Below are positions 43,477 through 52,683 of a DNA stretch of 64,000 nucleotides, piece after piece; positions within the stretch are counted from its first letter, which is position 1; every line of letters begins with the position of its first letter. The notes under the pieces were generated by a model. It did not search any database. It saw nothing but the letters and a program-made list of their open reading frames with translations, and had not been told where the DNA came from. The stretch covers positions 109,030-173,029 of the forward strand of contig DASXVV010000006.1 of NCBI GenBank assembly GCA_036504035.1, read 5' to 3'. The translations under genes and the position numbers were made by a program. This stretch comes from Candidatus Deferrimicrobiaceae bacterium (GTDB taxonomy: Bacteria; Desulfobacterota; Deferrimicrobia; Deferrimicrobiales; Deferrimicrobiaceae).

Positions 43477-45392
43477 GGGGTTCCGGCCACGGGAGGAGAC
43501 ATCGTGCGGTCGATGAACATCAGGTGCCACATCTCGAGCATGAGCAGGTTCCAGATCAGGTATTGCCAGTTCTCGCCCCGCTGATGCCGGTCGAGCATGG
43601 ATTCTACGTACGCCTTCCGGAAATAGCCCCGGCTCGTGGCGCGCGGCGACAGCAGGATGTCGCGCGTCATGTCCTTCAGCTCGTTGCGGAACCAATGATC
43701 CACGGGAACGCCGAACCCCATCTTCTTCCGGTAGATGACCTCGTGCGGCAGCAACGGCTCGGAGGCCGCCTTCAGGATGCGCTTGCCCACGCCGTCCGCC
43801 AGCTTCAGGCCGGACGGGATCCGGGCCGCGAATTCCATGAATTCGTGATCGAGAAACGGCGAGCGCGCCTCGAGCGAGTGCGCCATCGAAGCGATGTCGA
43901 CCTTCGGCATCAGCGTGTCGGGGAGGTACTGGTCGAAGTCGAGCCCCATCGTCGCGTCCAGGAAATCGGCTCCCGCCGCCGCCCGGTACCGGTCGAGCAT
44001 CAGGTCGACCGAGAAGAGGCCTCGGGTCGCGGTCTTCATTTCCGGCGTGTACAGGTCGGCCTTGTAATACTCGCTGAAGTGGGTGATCCGCCGATAGTAG
44101 AGGAGGCGCCGCTGCGTAAGCGCCGACAAACGCCGGACAGTCTCCCCCATGCGGCTCGCCGGTCCCGAGAACAGCGCCAGCTTCCCCCGGGGACCGAACC
44201 AGCCGGAAAGCGCGGCGCGCAGACCGCCGCGCAGGGCGTAGTCGCCCTCGTTCCCGTAGCGGGGATATCCGGCGAAGTTTTCGTCGCCCCCGTCGCCGTT
44301 CAGCACGACCGTGACATGGCGCCGCGCCAGCTTGCAGACGTACCAGGTCGGAATCGCGGACGAGTCGGCGAACGGCTCGTTGTAGTGCCAGACCAGCTCG
44401 GGAAAGATCGACCGGGCATCCGGCCTGACCACGAATTCGTGGTGCTCGGTCCCGTACCGTTTCGCCACCATCCGGGCGTACGGGAGTTCGTCGTATTCGG
44501 GTTCGTCGAAACCGATCGAGAACGTCTTCACGGGCGCATTCGTCAGCCCGGCCATCAACGCCGTCACGAGGGAGGAATCGAGCCCGCCCGACAGGAAGGC
44601 GCCCAGCGGGACGTCGCTCATCAGCCGGATCCGCACCGATTCACGCAACCGCTCGACGATCTCTTCCCGAAGCGACGCGAGCCCCTTCTCCCCTTCGACC
44701 CGGATCTTGTCCGCGTAGGAAAGCTTCCAGTAGCGCTCCGGCGTCCCCGCGTTCCCCCGGATCAGGAGCCGGTGCGCAGGCGAAAGCTTCCGGATTCCCT
44801 TGAAGGCGCAATATGGGGCGGGCACGGACTGGTAGGCGAGATAGTGATGGATCGACGCAATATCGGGCTCGGCACGGAAGGCGGGATCCTGCAGGATCGC
44901 CTTGATCTCGGATGCGAAGAGGAACCGGTCGGGAAGGGCGGCATAAAAGAGCGGTTTCTTTCCGGCCCGGTCGCGCGCGAGGAACAACGCCTTCCGGCGA
45001 TCGTCCCAGACCGCGAAGGCGAACATCCCGCGCAGGGAATCGACGCAGCTGGGACCGTGCTCTTCCCAGAGATGGACGAGCACCTCGGTGTCGGTGTTCG
45101 AGCGGAAGGCGTGGCCGCGCCCGACGAGCCATTTCCGCAGCTCCCGGTAGTTGTAGATCTCCCCGTTGAAGGTGACCCGGACGGAGCCGTCCTCGTTTGT
45201 CATCGGCTGGGCGCCGCTTGGAGAGAGGTCGATGATCGACAGCCGCGTGTGCCCCAACCCGACGTTACCGCGCGTCCAGACGCCGGTGTGATCCGGCCCC
45301 CGGTGGTGCAGGACCGCGGCCATCCGCTCGAGCAGGGCCGGTTCGGCCTCCCGGGCGGGATCCGCGTAGACGACTCCGAAGATGCCGCACAT
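43473..45392 (-). CDS. asnB: Asparagine synthetase B-type amidotransferase (copy 1)
   Basis: This 639-residue enzyme has an N-terminal class II glutaminase domain with the catalytic Cys2 (MCGIFGVV), RLSIIDLSPSGAQP and the synthetase domain with the PPi-binding loop SGGLDSSLVTAL. Such enzymes make asparagine, but those inside glycan clusters often amidate a uronic acid or transfer ammonia to a sugar acid. A second copy lies at 50767-52632 and the two differ throughout, so they probably have distinct roles. It overlaps the next gene by 4 bases and follows the methyltransferase by 12 bases. Confidence 0.9.
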   Translation of the reverse strand: MCGIFGVVYADPAREAEPALLERMAAVLHHRGPDHTGVWTRGNVGLGHTRLSIIDLSPSGAQPMTNEDGSVRVTFNGEIYNYRELRKWLVGRGHAFRSNTDTEVLVHLWEEHGPSCVDSLRGMFAFAVWDDRRKALFLARDRAGKKPLFYAALPDRFLFASEIKAILQDPAFRAEPDIASIHHYLAYQSVPAPYCAFKGIRKLSPAHRLLIRGNAGTPERYWKLSYADKIRVEGEKGLASLREEIVERLRESVRIRLMSDVPLGAFLSGGLDSSLVTALMAGLTNAPVKTFSIGFDEPEYDELPYARMVAKRYGTEHHEFVVRPDARSIFPELVWHYNEPFADSSAIPTWYVCKLARRHVTVVLNGDGGDENFAGYPRYGNEGDYALRGGLRAALSGWFGPRGKLALFSGPASRMGETVRRLSALTQRRLLYYRRITHFSEYYKADLYTPEMKTATRGLFSVDLMLDRYRAAAGADFLDATMGLDFDQYLPDTLMPKVDIASMAHSLEARSPFLDHEFMEFAARIPSGLKLADGVGKRILKAASEPLLPHEVIYRKKMGFGVPVDHWFRNELKDMTRDILLSPRATSRGYFRKAYVESMLDRHQRGENWQYLIWNLLMLEMWHLMFIDRTMSPPVAGTP

Positions 45393-45404
45393 GGGCTTTG
45401 CGCC

Positions 45405-46223
45405 TCAGCCGCCTTCCCTGGCGACCAGGTACTCGACGTTGGCCTCGCCCGTCTTCACCTTCCGCATCGACAAGCCGAGCCCCGCGACGAACTCGGTCAC
45501 TTCCTGCGGCGTGGACGGCTCGTACGGCCATCCGCCCACCCAGTCGCGGACGTCGGTCCAGAAGGCCATCCCGCGATTGCGCTTGTAGGTCAAGATCTCC
45601 TTGAGCGCGGAAAGTCTCTGCCTTGTCGATCTCCCAAGGAAGTAGTTTCGGTAGACGGACGCCACCTCCATCTTCCACCTGGTGGTTTGCGAGGACCGGT
45701 TGTACTTCTGCTTCGTCGCGATCCAGTAGGCGGAGTCGGCCGTCTTCTCGTACAAGGCGAGGTAGAAGAGACCGCCCGGCGCGATCCGTCCGGCCGTATT
45801 GCGGACGGCCTCCCACAGCGATCCGGTGTGGTGCAAGACGCCCCAGGAATAGACGATGTCCGCGGGTTCGAGCCCGTCGACGAACGCCTTGTCGAGGACG
45901 GAGCCGGAGAGCACCTGCCAGTGTGGCGGGTTGCCGGCCATCGCGCGAAGCCGCTCCGTGGTCTTGACCGAAAACGAATCGATGTCGAAGCTGACGATGC
46001 GCGCCGCCCCGGAGCGGAATGCCGCCAGCGAGTGAATCCCGCTGCCGCAGCCGACGTCGAGAAAGTATTTTCCCTTGAGGTCGGGCATTTCGAGAAAATC
46101 GAGCAGATGCTTCCGGGAGATTTCGACCCGTTCGTCACTGAAATTCTTCTCGACGAATCGCTCCCAGTTTCTGCCGAACGCAAACGTGTCGGCGCCCCGC
46201 CGTCCCCCTGAAGCCTCGGTCAT
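45405..46223 (-). CDS. SAM-dependent methyltransferase
   Basis: This 272-residue protein has the SAM motif YFLDVGCGSGIHSLAAF and IVSFDIDSFSV, followed by VYSWGVLHHTGSLWEAV, which is typical of class I methyltransferases. A C-terminal region of about 80 residues beyond the core is rich in aromatic and basic residues. It overlaps the upstream glycosyltransferase stop by 4 bases. It probably modifies the glycan exported by Wzm/Wzt, perhaps as a chain-end cap that Wzt recognises, but that is inference. Confidence 0.84.
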   Translation of the reverse strand: MTEASGGRRGADTFAFGRNWERFVEKNFSDERVEISRKHLLDFLEMPDLKGKYFLDVGCGSGIHSLAAFRSGAARIVSFDIDSFSVKTTERLRAMAGNPPHWQVLSGSVLDKAFVDGLEPADIVYSWGVLHHTGSLWEAVRNTAGRIAPGGLFYLALYEKTADSAYWIATKQKYNRSSQTTRWKMEVASVYRNYFLGRSTRQRLSALKEILTYKRNRGMAFWTDVRDWVGGWPYEPSTPQEVTEFVAGLGLSMRKVKTGEANVEYLVAREGG

Positions 46224-47455
46224 CGTATCGCTCCCCCGTCTTTTCCGGCGCCGGCCCGGTCTATCACGCTCTGGTAATACGCAAGCAGTTTTTCGACGAC
46301 CCGTTCGGGGCGAAGTGTCTGAAGCCGTTCCCCTGATTTCTCGCCCATCGCCGCCCGGGCTTCACCGGTCAGGGCGAGGGCACGCTCGACGGCAACCGCA
46401 AGCGCCGCCGGATTTCCCGCCTCGAACAACAGGCCGCTCTCGCCATCCGTCAGCAGTTGCTCGAGGCTGGTGCCCCGGGTTCCGAGGATCACGCAGCGCT
46501 GCGCCATCGCTTCCAGGCAGACATTCGGGAAATTCTCGACAAGCGAAGGGATGAGGACCGCCGCGGCGTGTTTCATCACGGGGTACAGCAGGTCATGCCT
46601 CATGTCCCCGAGAAAGAGCACCCGTCCCCGATGCGGTCCCGCCTTCTGCCACAGGTGGTCGATGACGGAGGCGCCCTTGTATCCCCCCTGCTCGCGTCCG
46701 ACCAGGACGACCAGCAGATCGGGATGCCTGCCCAGCAGTTCGGGGAGGGCGTCGGCGATCGTGATCATGCCCTTCGCAATGCTGAAACGACCTACGAACA
46801 ACAGATACGGCCTTCCCTGAAGCAGCTCGCGGTATACGGAGTCGTCGGTCCGCTCCGTATCCATGACGAACGGCGTCTCGATGACCGTGACCGGACGTCC
46901 GAGATCCTTCTCGACCACCGCACCCACGAAGCCGCAGGGCCCGAAGATGCCGTCGGCCCGCAGGAGGCCTTGCCGTTCCAGCCATTGCTGATCGTGCAGG
47001 ACAGGCATCGGCATCGAGTCGTATTCCCCGAATTTTGCCCAAAGCGGCGAATAGCTGGAAAGGCGAACGACGGCGGGAATTCCGCGGGGGCGAAAAAGCG
47101 AAAGCCCGCCCAGGTGCGGGAACTGGACGATCGAAAACGGCGCCCTTCGGTGTTCATTTTTCACCCGGCCGCACAAGCACTGGCTCCGCTTCAACATCCA
47201 GATCGCGCTGTAGTGGCGTCGAAGCGTGATGCGGTTCAGGAGCCCCGCCCAGGGGATCGTGCTCTTGGTAGCGACCCGGTGCACTTCGATCCCGTCGTGC
47301 ACAAGTCGTTCATCGCGGTCGGCCGGCACGAAAACGACCGGCTCGTGCCCCATGCCGATCAAGGAAAGGGACAGGCGGTGCACGTAGTTGGCCAAGCCGC
47401 CGGAAAAACTGCGCTCGGTGACGTATTCCGGCGTGACGTAGGCGATCCGCATCAC
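46220..47455 (-). CDS. Family 4 glycosyltransferase (GT-B)
   Basis: This 411-residue GT-B transferase starts MRIAYVTPEYVTERSFSGGL, a family 4 start with a GG loop, and has YLLFVGRFSIAKGMITIAD and VCLEAMAQRCVILGT in the donor domain. Either GTG at 47455 (GTGA overlap with the wzt stop) or ATG at 47452 may start it. It is the only GT-B enzyme in this transporter cluster on the minus strand. Sugar specificity is unknown. Confidence 0.87.
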   Translation of the reverse strand: MMRIAYVTPEYVTERSFSGGLANYVHRLSLSLIGMGHEPVVFVPADRDERLVHDGIEVHRVATKSTIPWAGLLNRITLRRHYSAIWMLKRSQCLCGRVKNEHRRAPFSIVQFPHLGGLSLFRPRGIPAVVRLSSYSPLWAKFGEYDSMPMPVLHDQQWLERQGLLRADGIFGPCGFVGAVVEKDLGRPVTVIETPFVMDTERTDDSVYRELLQGRPYLLFVGRFSIAKGMITIADALPELLGRHPDLLVVLVGREQGGYKGASVIDHLWQKAGPHRGRVLFLGDMRHDLLYPVMKHAAAVLIPSLVENFPNVCLEAMAQRCVILGTRGTSLEQLLTDGESGLLFEAGNPAALAVAVERALALTGEARAAMGEKSGERLQTLRPERVVEKLLAYYQSVIDRAGAGKDGGAIR

Positions 47456-48612
47456 TCCGCCTTGCCTGTCTGCCAGCGCAGAAGCGGGCGGACAAACCCG
47501 GGATGCCCGCCCACGTAATCGCCGGGTTCGGGTTCCGAATCGAAAACGTTGAACATGATGGGCCTTTCCTGTTTGAACAACACCGTATTGCCGTCCCGCA
47601 TGAAGAACAGGTCGACCGTGAACTTGCCGCCGTTCAGCAGGTCCGCCGGAATGTGGCAGACGCTCCGGTAACGCCCGGGGGCGATCGGTGCCGCGCGATC
47701 CCCCGAACGGAACACGACATCCCCGCCCGCCGACTTGAAGTGGATGGAAACGTAGAAGGACTGGAACGGAACCAGCACCCTGAACGCGAACTCGAGCAGG
47801 AAGGGAACCCGGATGGTCATCGCGTCCGCCGGGGACCCGTCCTCCGGCACGACGCGCGCCCCCAGCAAACGGACGCAGTCATTTCCCGGTGCGGAATCGT
47901 CGTCCGGCCAGGCCAGGTCGTCCTCAACCTTCGAGAAGCTGTTGGAATAGGCGACGATGGCGCCATTCGCATCCCCTTCGAATGCGATCTTTCCGTCGTT
48001 CAGCCAGATGACGCGATTGCAGAGCGATCGAATCAGCTGAAGGTTGTGGCTGACGACCAGGACCGTCCGCCCTTCCTGGCCGATCTCGCCGATTCGCCCG
48101 ACGCATTTCGCCTGGAAGCGGGCGTCGCCCACGGCAAGCACCTCGTCGACGATCAGGATCTCGGGTTCGAGGTGAGCCGCGACGGAGAAGGCCAGGCGAA
48201 CGTACATCCCGGAGGAGTAGTGCTTGACGGGGGTATCGATGAACTTCCCGATCTCGGAAAAGTCGACGATGGCGTCGAACTTCCGGCGGATCTCGGCCTT
48301 TCTCATCCCCAGCAGCGTTCCGTTCAGGAAGATGTTTTCCCTGCCCGTCAGTTCGGGATGGAAACCGGTACCCACCTCGAGCAGGCTGCAGACCCGCCCC
48401 CGCATTTCGACCCGCCCGGCAGTCGGGTCGGTGATGCCGGACAGGATCTTGAGCAGCGTCGATTTTCCGGCGCCGTTTCGGCCGATGATCCCCAGCGTCT
48501 CTCCCGCCGGCACCTCGAAGGTCAGCCCGTCGAGCGCCTGGAAGCGGTTCCCTGCCGCGGGCGCCCCGATGCGGTATTCCTTGGAAAGCCGTTCGACCTT
48601 GATCGCGGGCAT
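47452..48612 (-). CDS. wzt: Wzt-like ABC transporter ATPase with C-terminal substrate domain
   Basis: This 386-residue ATPase of the polysaccharide-export ABC family has Walker A (GRNGAGKST), the signature-like segment YSSGMYVRLAFSVA and Walker B ILIVDEVLAVGD. Residues about 250-386 form an extra beta-rich domain like the Wzt carbohydrate-binding domain, which in known systems reads the capped end of the glycan. It would work with Wzm, encoded 27 bases upstream. The start ATG at 48612 is favoured, with GTG codons slightly upstream as alternatives. Confidence 0.9.
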   Translation of the reverse strand: MPAIKVERLSKEYRIGAPAAGNRFQALDGLTFEVPAGETLGIIGRNGAGKSTLLKILSGITDPTAGRVEMRGRVCSLLEVGTGFHPELTGRENIFLNGTLLGMRKAEIRRKFDAIVDFSEIGKFIDTPVKHYSSGMYVRLAFSVAAHLEPEILIVDEVLAVGDARFQAKCVGRIGEIGQEGRTVLVVSHNLQLIRSLCNRVIWLNDGKIAFEGDANGAIVAYSNSFSKVEDDLAWPDDDSAPGNDCVRLLGARVVPEDGSPADAMTIRVPFLLEFAFRVLVPFQSFYVSIHFKSAGGDVVFRSGDRAAPIAPGRYRSVCHIPADLLNGGKFTVDLFFMRDGNTVLFKQERPIMFNVFDSEPEPGDYVGGHPGFVRPLLRWQTGKAE

Positions 48613-48639
48613 CCTCACCACTTCGGATCCGCCAGGAAA

Positions 48640-49479
48640 TCAGAGGATGTCGGCAAAACGACGCTCCATCCGGCCAAACCAGGCGATTCCCAAAACCAGG
48701 ATTGCGAACGAGACGACGAAGGAGAGCGCGAGGGCCCGGACGTCGAGCGGCGTCCCGAGGATCGCGGCCCGAAACCCTTCGACCTGCGCAGCCAGCGGAT
48801 TGACCGACAGGAGAAAGCGCCAGCGGGGGGGCACCAGCGTCGACGGATAGATCACCGGCGTCACGTAAAGCCAGACCTGGACAAGGTAGCCGACCAGGTT
48901 GCCGAAATCCCGGTGTGAAACCGTCAATGCGGAAAATAGGGTTCCGACCCCCAGCGATGTCACGGAGACCGCCAGGATGAGCAGCGGAAGCCAGCACAGG
49001 CTCGCGCTCCATCCCGCCCCGAAGAACGGCATCACGAGCAGCAGGAACGCCAGCGACACGAAGAGGTCGACCAGCCCCCCGATCGCGATGGCCAGGGGAA
49101 TGACGATCCGCGGGAAGTACACCTTGCTGATCAGGGGAGCCGAGGCGATGAGGGAATTGGCCGATGTCAGGGCCACGCCCGAGAAAAAGCCCCAGGGGAG
49201 CAGGGCGGAGAAGACGAAGATGGCGTATGGATGCCCCTCGGAAGGAACGCGGACCATCATTCCGAAGACCAGCGTGTAGATCAGCATGGTCCCGAGCGGC
49301 CGGAGAAGAACCCAGGCGCTGCCCAGGAGCGTCTGCTTGTAGCGCACCTTGATGTCGCGGAGGACGAGGACGGACACGAGGTCGCGATAGGCCCAGACAG
49401 CGGAGAGATCGGCCCAGCGCCACCCGTGCGAAGGCTCGATGATCTTTACGGGAATGCTTTCGTCGGAAGCGGTTTTCAT
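48640..49479 (-). CDS. wzm: Wzm-like ABC transporter permease
   Basis: This 279-residue membrane protein matches the ABC-2 permease Wzm. It contains the cytoplasmic start (YRDLVSVLVLRDIKVRYKQT) and six hydrophobic segments with a conserved WVLLRPLGTMLIYTLVFG. With Wzt it would export a polyprenyl-linked glycan to the periplasm. It is the first gene of the second minus-strand cluster, behind a plausible promoter. The ATG at 49479 has AGGGGA close upstream. Confidence 0.9.
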   Translation of the reverse strand: MKTASDESIPVKIIEPSHGWRWADLSAVWAYRDLVSVLVLRDIKVRYKQTLLGSAWVLLRPLGTMLIYTLVFGMMVRVPSEGHPYAIFVFSALLPWGFFSGVALTSANSLIASAPLISKVYFPRIVIPLAIAIGGLVDLFVSLAFLLLVMPFFGAGWSASLCWLPLLILAVSVTSLGVGTLFSALTVSHRDFGNLVGYLVQVWLYVTPVIYPSTLVPPRWRFLLSVNPLAAQVEGFRAAILGTPLDVRALALSFVVSFAILVLGIAWFGRMERRFADIL

Positions 49480-49488
49480 CAATCCCCT

Positions 49489-49516
49489 ATTCTACAGGAC
49501 CCCCCTCGATTCTCAA
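49489..49516 (-). promoter_or_regulatory. Candidate sigma-70 promoter of the wzm-wzt cluster
   Basis: On the minus strand TTGAGA (49516-49511, 5 of 6) and TAGAAT (49494-49489, 5 of 6) are separated by 16 bases. Transcription would begin about 3 bases before the wzm ATG, so the message would be almost leaderless if this site is used. This makes the match suggestive but unproven. No other good site lies in the 127-base gap to the divergent glycosyltransferase gene. Confidence 0.4.
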
Positions 49517-49606
49517 CGGGCAATCCGGCCGCGGCAAGGGCGGGACGCACCCGCCGGGACGCGCCGGTTGACGCCGGCGAACCGGATGGGGGACACTCCA
49601 ACGAGC

Positions 49607-50779
49607 ATGCCGACCCGAGAGCCCACGAAGATCGCCTACATCCTCCCCAACGTCGAGTCCGGCGGGACCGAGCGGCACGTTCTGGCGCTCGCCCGGTCGC
49701 TGCCGCAGGAGCGATACGCGCTGTCGCTCTTCACGACGGCGGGCGGAGGGTGGCTGCACCCGGAGTTCTCGGAATTGATGCCGGTCACCGTCTTCGGCGA
49801 TCCACGGCACGGGCGCCGCTTCCGGATCGGCCCGCTCGAGCAGCTGCGGACCATCGCGCGGCTCACCCGGATCTTCCGAAAAACACGGCCCGACATCGTG
49901 CACTGCTACCTGCCCGCCGCGAACGTGATCGGCCCTGTCGCCGCACGCCTCGCGGGCGTCCCGCGGGTGATCGTCAGCAAGCGGGCGCTGTGCGACTACA
50001 AGGCGCGCTATCCGCTGTTGCGCCGGGTCGAGCCGGTCGGGAACCGGCTGGCCGACGTCGTGCTCGTCAACTCCGACGCCGTCCGGGCCGATGTCGAGCG
50101 CACCGAATCCGGCTGGCAGGGAAAATTCCGCAAGGTCTACAACGGCGTGGCTCCGATCGCGCCTTTTGCCCCGGCGGCGCGGGCCGCGTTCCGGGAGCGC
50201 GAAGGCATCCCGGCCGAGGCGCGCGTTGTGCTCGCCGTCTCCAACTTCTATCCCTACAAGGGGCACGCGGAGCTGATGGCGGCGGCGCCGGCCGTGCTCG
50301 CGCGCTTTCCCGAGACCCGGTTCGTCCTCGTCGGCCGCGACGCCGGAACACTGGCCGAGACGCGGCGACAGGCGGACGCATCCGGCTTCGCCGACCGCTT
50401 CCTCTTCCCGGGCGACCGCGCGGATGTCCCCGACTTCCTGCGGGCGGCCGACCTGTTCGTCCACCCGTCGCGGGAGGAGGGCTTCTCCAACGCGATCCTC
50501 GAAGCGATGGCCGCCGGTCTGCCGGTCGCGGCTTTCGCCGTCGGCGGCAATCCCGAAGCCGTCGAGGACGGGGTGACGGGTTTGCTCGCTCCCCCCCGCG
50601 ACGCGGGGCGGCTGGCCGACGCGATGGTGACGCTGCTCGCCGATGCCGGCATGCGCGCGACGATGGGCGAAGCGGGGTGCAGGGCGACACGCGAGCGCTT
50701 CTCGATCGAACGGATGGTCGGCGGGATGACCGCGATCTACGACGCGCTCATGGAGGGGAACGGCACATGTGCGGAATAG
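49607..50779 (+). CDS. Family 4 glycosyltransferase (GT-B)
   Basis: This 390-residue GT-B enzyme contains IAYILPNVESGGTERHV, the classic GGTE loop of family 4, and VLAVSNFYPYKGHAELM and AILEAMAAGLPVAAFAVGGN in the donor domain. The start is probably ATG at 49607, with an ATG at 49586 possible. It is followed by the second asparagine synthetase with a 13-base overlap, forming a small plus-strand unit. Substrate unknown. Confidence 0.87.
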   Translation: MPTREPTKIAYILPNVESGGTERHVLALARSLPQERYALSLFTTAGGGWLHPEFSELMPVTVFGDPRHGRRFRIGPLEQLRTIARLTRIFRKTRPDIVHCYLPAANVIGPVAARLAGVPRVIVSKRALCDYKARYPLLRRVEPVGNRLADVVLVNSDAVRADVERTESGWQGKFRKVYNGVAPIAPFAPAARAAFREREGIPAEARVVLAVSNFYPYKGHAELMAAAPAVLARFPETRFVLVGRDAGTLAETRRQADASGFADRFLFPGDRADVPDFLRAADLFVHPSREEGFSNAILEAMAAGLPVAAFAVGGNPEAVEDGVTGLLAPPRDAGRLADAMVTLLADAGMRATMGEAGCRATRERFSIERMVGGMTAIYDALMEGNGTCAE

Positions 50780-52632
50780 CGGGCTTCCTGGCCAAGGGGA
50801 CGGAGCGGCCCGGGCGGGAGCTGCTCGCCACGATGGGCGGGACGTTGGCGCACCGGGGGCCGGACGGCTCGGGGGAATGGCTGTCGCCGGACGGGCGGGC
50901 CGGCCTGGCCCACCGCCGGCTCGCGATCCTCGACCTCACCCCGGCGGGCGCCCAGCCGATGACGACCGCCGACGGCCGGTTCGCGATCTCGTTCAATGGG
51001 GAGGTCTTCAACTACCGGGAGATCCGCTCGGAGCTCAAAGGGCTGGGCCACGCCTTCCGGAGCGACTCCGACACCGAGGTCATGCTGGCGGCCATCGCCG
51101 AGTGGGGGCTCGACGCAGCCGTCTCCCGCTTCATCGGCATGTTCGCCTTCGCCCTGTGGGACGAGCAAAAAGGCACGCTCTCGCTCGTGCGCGACCGGCT
51201 CGGCATCAAGCCGCTCTACCTGGCGCACGCGCCGGGGCTGACGCTGTTTTCCTCCGAGCTCAAGGGGATCATGGCGTGTCCCGCCTTCTCGCGGGAGGTC
51301 GACCGCGACGCCCTGCAATATTTCCTCGAGTTCCAGTACGTCCCCATCCCGTTCTCGATCTTCCGCGACGCGCGCAAAGTGCCGCCGGGCGTCATCGTCG
51401 AGATCGGGCCGGACGGCAGCCGGGCCGAGCGTCGCTACTGGGATCTGCTCGACCACTGGGGAGTCTCCGGCGCCCCGCGCCGGGAAGAGGAGTACCTCGA
51501 TGAGCTCAAGGGGCTGCTGTCCTCCTCGATCCGCTACCGGATGATCAGCGACGTGCCGCTGGGCGCATTCCTGTCGGGCGGGATCGATTCCTCGCTCGTC
51601 GTCGCGCTGATGCAGCGGGAGTCCTCCCGGCCGGTGAAGACCTTCTCGATCGGCTTCGACGAGAAGGGGTACGACGAATCCGGCTACGCCCGCGCCGTCG
51701 CGAACCACCTCGGGACCGAGCACCACGCGAAGATCTGCACGGCATCGGAGGCGCTGTCGCTCATCCGGAAGATTCCCGAGCACTATGACGAGCCGTTCGC
51801 CGATTCCTCGGCGATCCCGACGATGCTCGTGTCGTCATTCACGCGGGAGCACGTCACGGTCAGCCTCTCGGGCGACGGCGGCGACGAGCTGTTCTGCGGA
51901 TACCCGCGGTACGACTGGGTGCGGCAGGGGTCCCGGGCGCACCGGCTGCCGGCGCCGATCCGGAAGCCGCTGGCCGCGCTCCTGTCGCGCGTGCCGAGCC
52001 ACCGGGTGCAAAAGGCGGCGGCGAGCCTCCGGGAGGGCGACCTCGCCCGATTCTATTTCCACGCGGTCGCGATCGTCGGCCACGACCTGCTGCCCGACCT
52101 GCTCGCGCACGTCGCGGACGATTCCGGGCTCGGCTACTTCTCGACGTTCCGCGACCCGCGCCTCTCGAACCCGCTCGACCGGGCCATGGCGACCGACATC
52201 CGCACCTACCTCGTCGACGACATCCTGACGAAGGTCGACCGGGCATCCATGGCATGCTCGCTCGAAGCCCGCGTGCCGCTGCTGGACCACCGGATCGTCG
52301 AGTTCGCCGCAAGGCTTCCGCTTTCGATGAAGGTCGGGGCGTTCGGCGCGAAGCACCTGCTCCGGCGGGTCCTTTACGACCTCGTCCCGAGGGAGCTGCT
52401 CGAGCGGCCCAAGATGGGATTCGGCATTCCCGTCGACCGCTGGCTTCGGAACGAGCTTCGCCCGCTGGTCGAGGAGCATCTGTCCCCCGAGCGGATCCGC
52501 AAGGAAGGGTTCCTCCGGCCGGAAGGCGTCTCGCGGCTGGTCGACGAACATATGAGCGGGCGGACCAACCACATGTACCGGATCTGGGCGCTGCTCATGT
52601 TCTCGATGTGGCGGGAGCGCTGGCTGGGATGA
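50767..52632 (+). CDS. asnB: Asparagine synthetase B-type amidotransferase (copy 2)
   Basis: This 621-residue enzyme has the N-terminal glutaminase with Cys2 (MCGIAGFLAKG), the RLAILDLTPAGAQP segment and the ATP-pyrophosphatase loop SGGIDSSLVVAL. The ATG at 50767 is preceded by GGAGGGG. It overlaps the end of the glycosyltransferase by 13 bases, so the pair is probably one transcription unit. It resembles copy 1 (43473-45392) in layout but is diverged in sequence and shorter by 18 residues. It may amidate a sugar acid or act in metabolism. Confidence 0.9.
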   Translation: MCGIAGFLAKGTERPGRELLATMGGTLAHRGPDGSGEWLSPDGRAGLAHRRLAILDLTPAGAQPMTTADGRFAISFNGEVFNYREIRSELKGLGHAFRSDSDTEVMLAAIAEWGLDAAVSRFIGMFAFALWDEQKGTLSLVRDRLGIKPLYLAHAPGLTLFSSELKGIMACPAFSREVDRDALQYFLEFQYVPIPFSIFRDARKVPPGVIVEIGPDGSRAERRYWDLLDHWGVSGAPRREEEYLDELKGLLSSSIRYRMISDVPLGAFLSGGIDSSLVVALMQRESSRPVKTFSIGFDEKGYDESGYARAVANHLGTEHHAKICTASEALSLIRKIPEHYDEPFADSSAIPTMLVSSFTREHVTVSLSGDGGDELFCGYPRYDWVRQGSRAHRLPAPIRKPLAALLSRVPSHRVQKAAASLREGDLARFYFHAVAIVGHDLLPDLLAHVADDSGLGYFSTFRDPRLSNPLDRAMATDIRTYLVDDILTKVDRASMACSLEARVPLLDHRIVEFAARLPLSMKVGAFGAKHLLRRVLYDLVPRELLERPKMGFGIPVDRWLRNELRPLVEEHLSPERIRKEGFLRPEGVSRLVDEHMSGRTNHMYRIWALLMFSMWRERWLG

Positions 52633-52648
52633 CACCGGGCGGTCCTTG

Positions 52649-52677
52649 TTGACTTCCGGCCCGGGGGTCGTGATGAT
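52649..52677 (+). promoter_or_regulatory. Candidate promoter of the HTH-PTS IIA gene
   Basis: TTGACT (52649-52654) and GATGAT (52672-52677, 4 of 6) are separated by 17 bases. Transcription would begin almost at the ATG at 52684, again implying a very short leader. There is no obvious Shine-Dalgarno before this ATG, in agreement with a leaderless message, but the -10 match is modest. Confidence 0.35.
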
Positions 52678-52683
52678 TGAATC

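Noticed and set aside
43524..46211. An 895-codon plus-strand frame opposite asnB and the methyltransferase
   Set aside because: It is antisense to two genes with clear catalytic motifs and has no recognisable domain.
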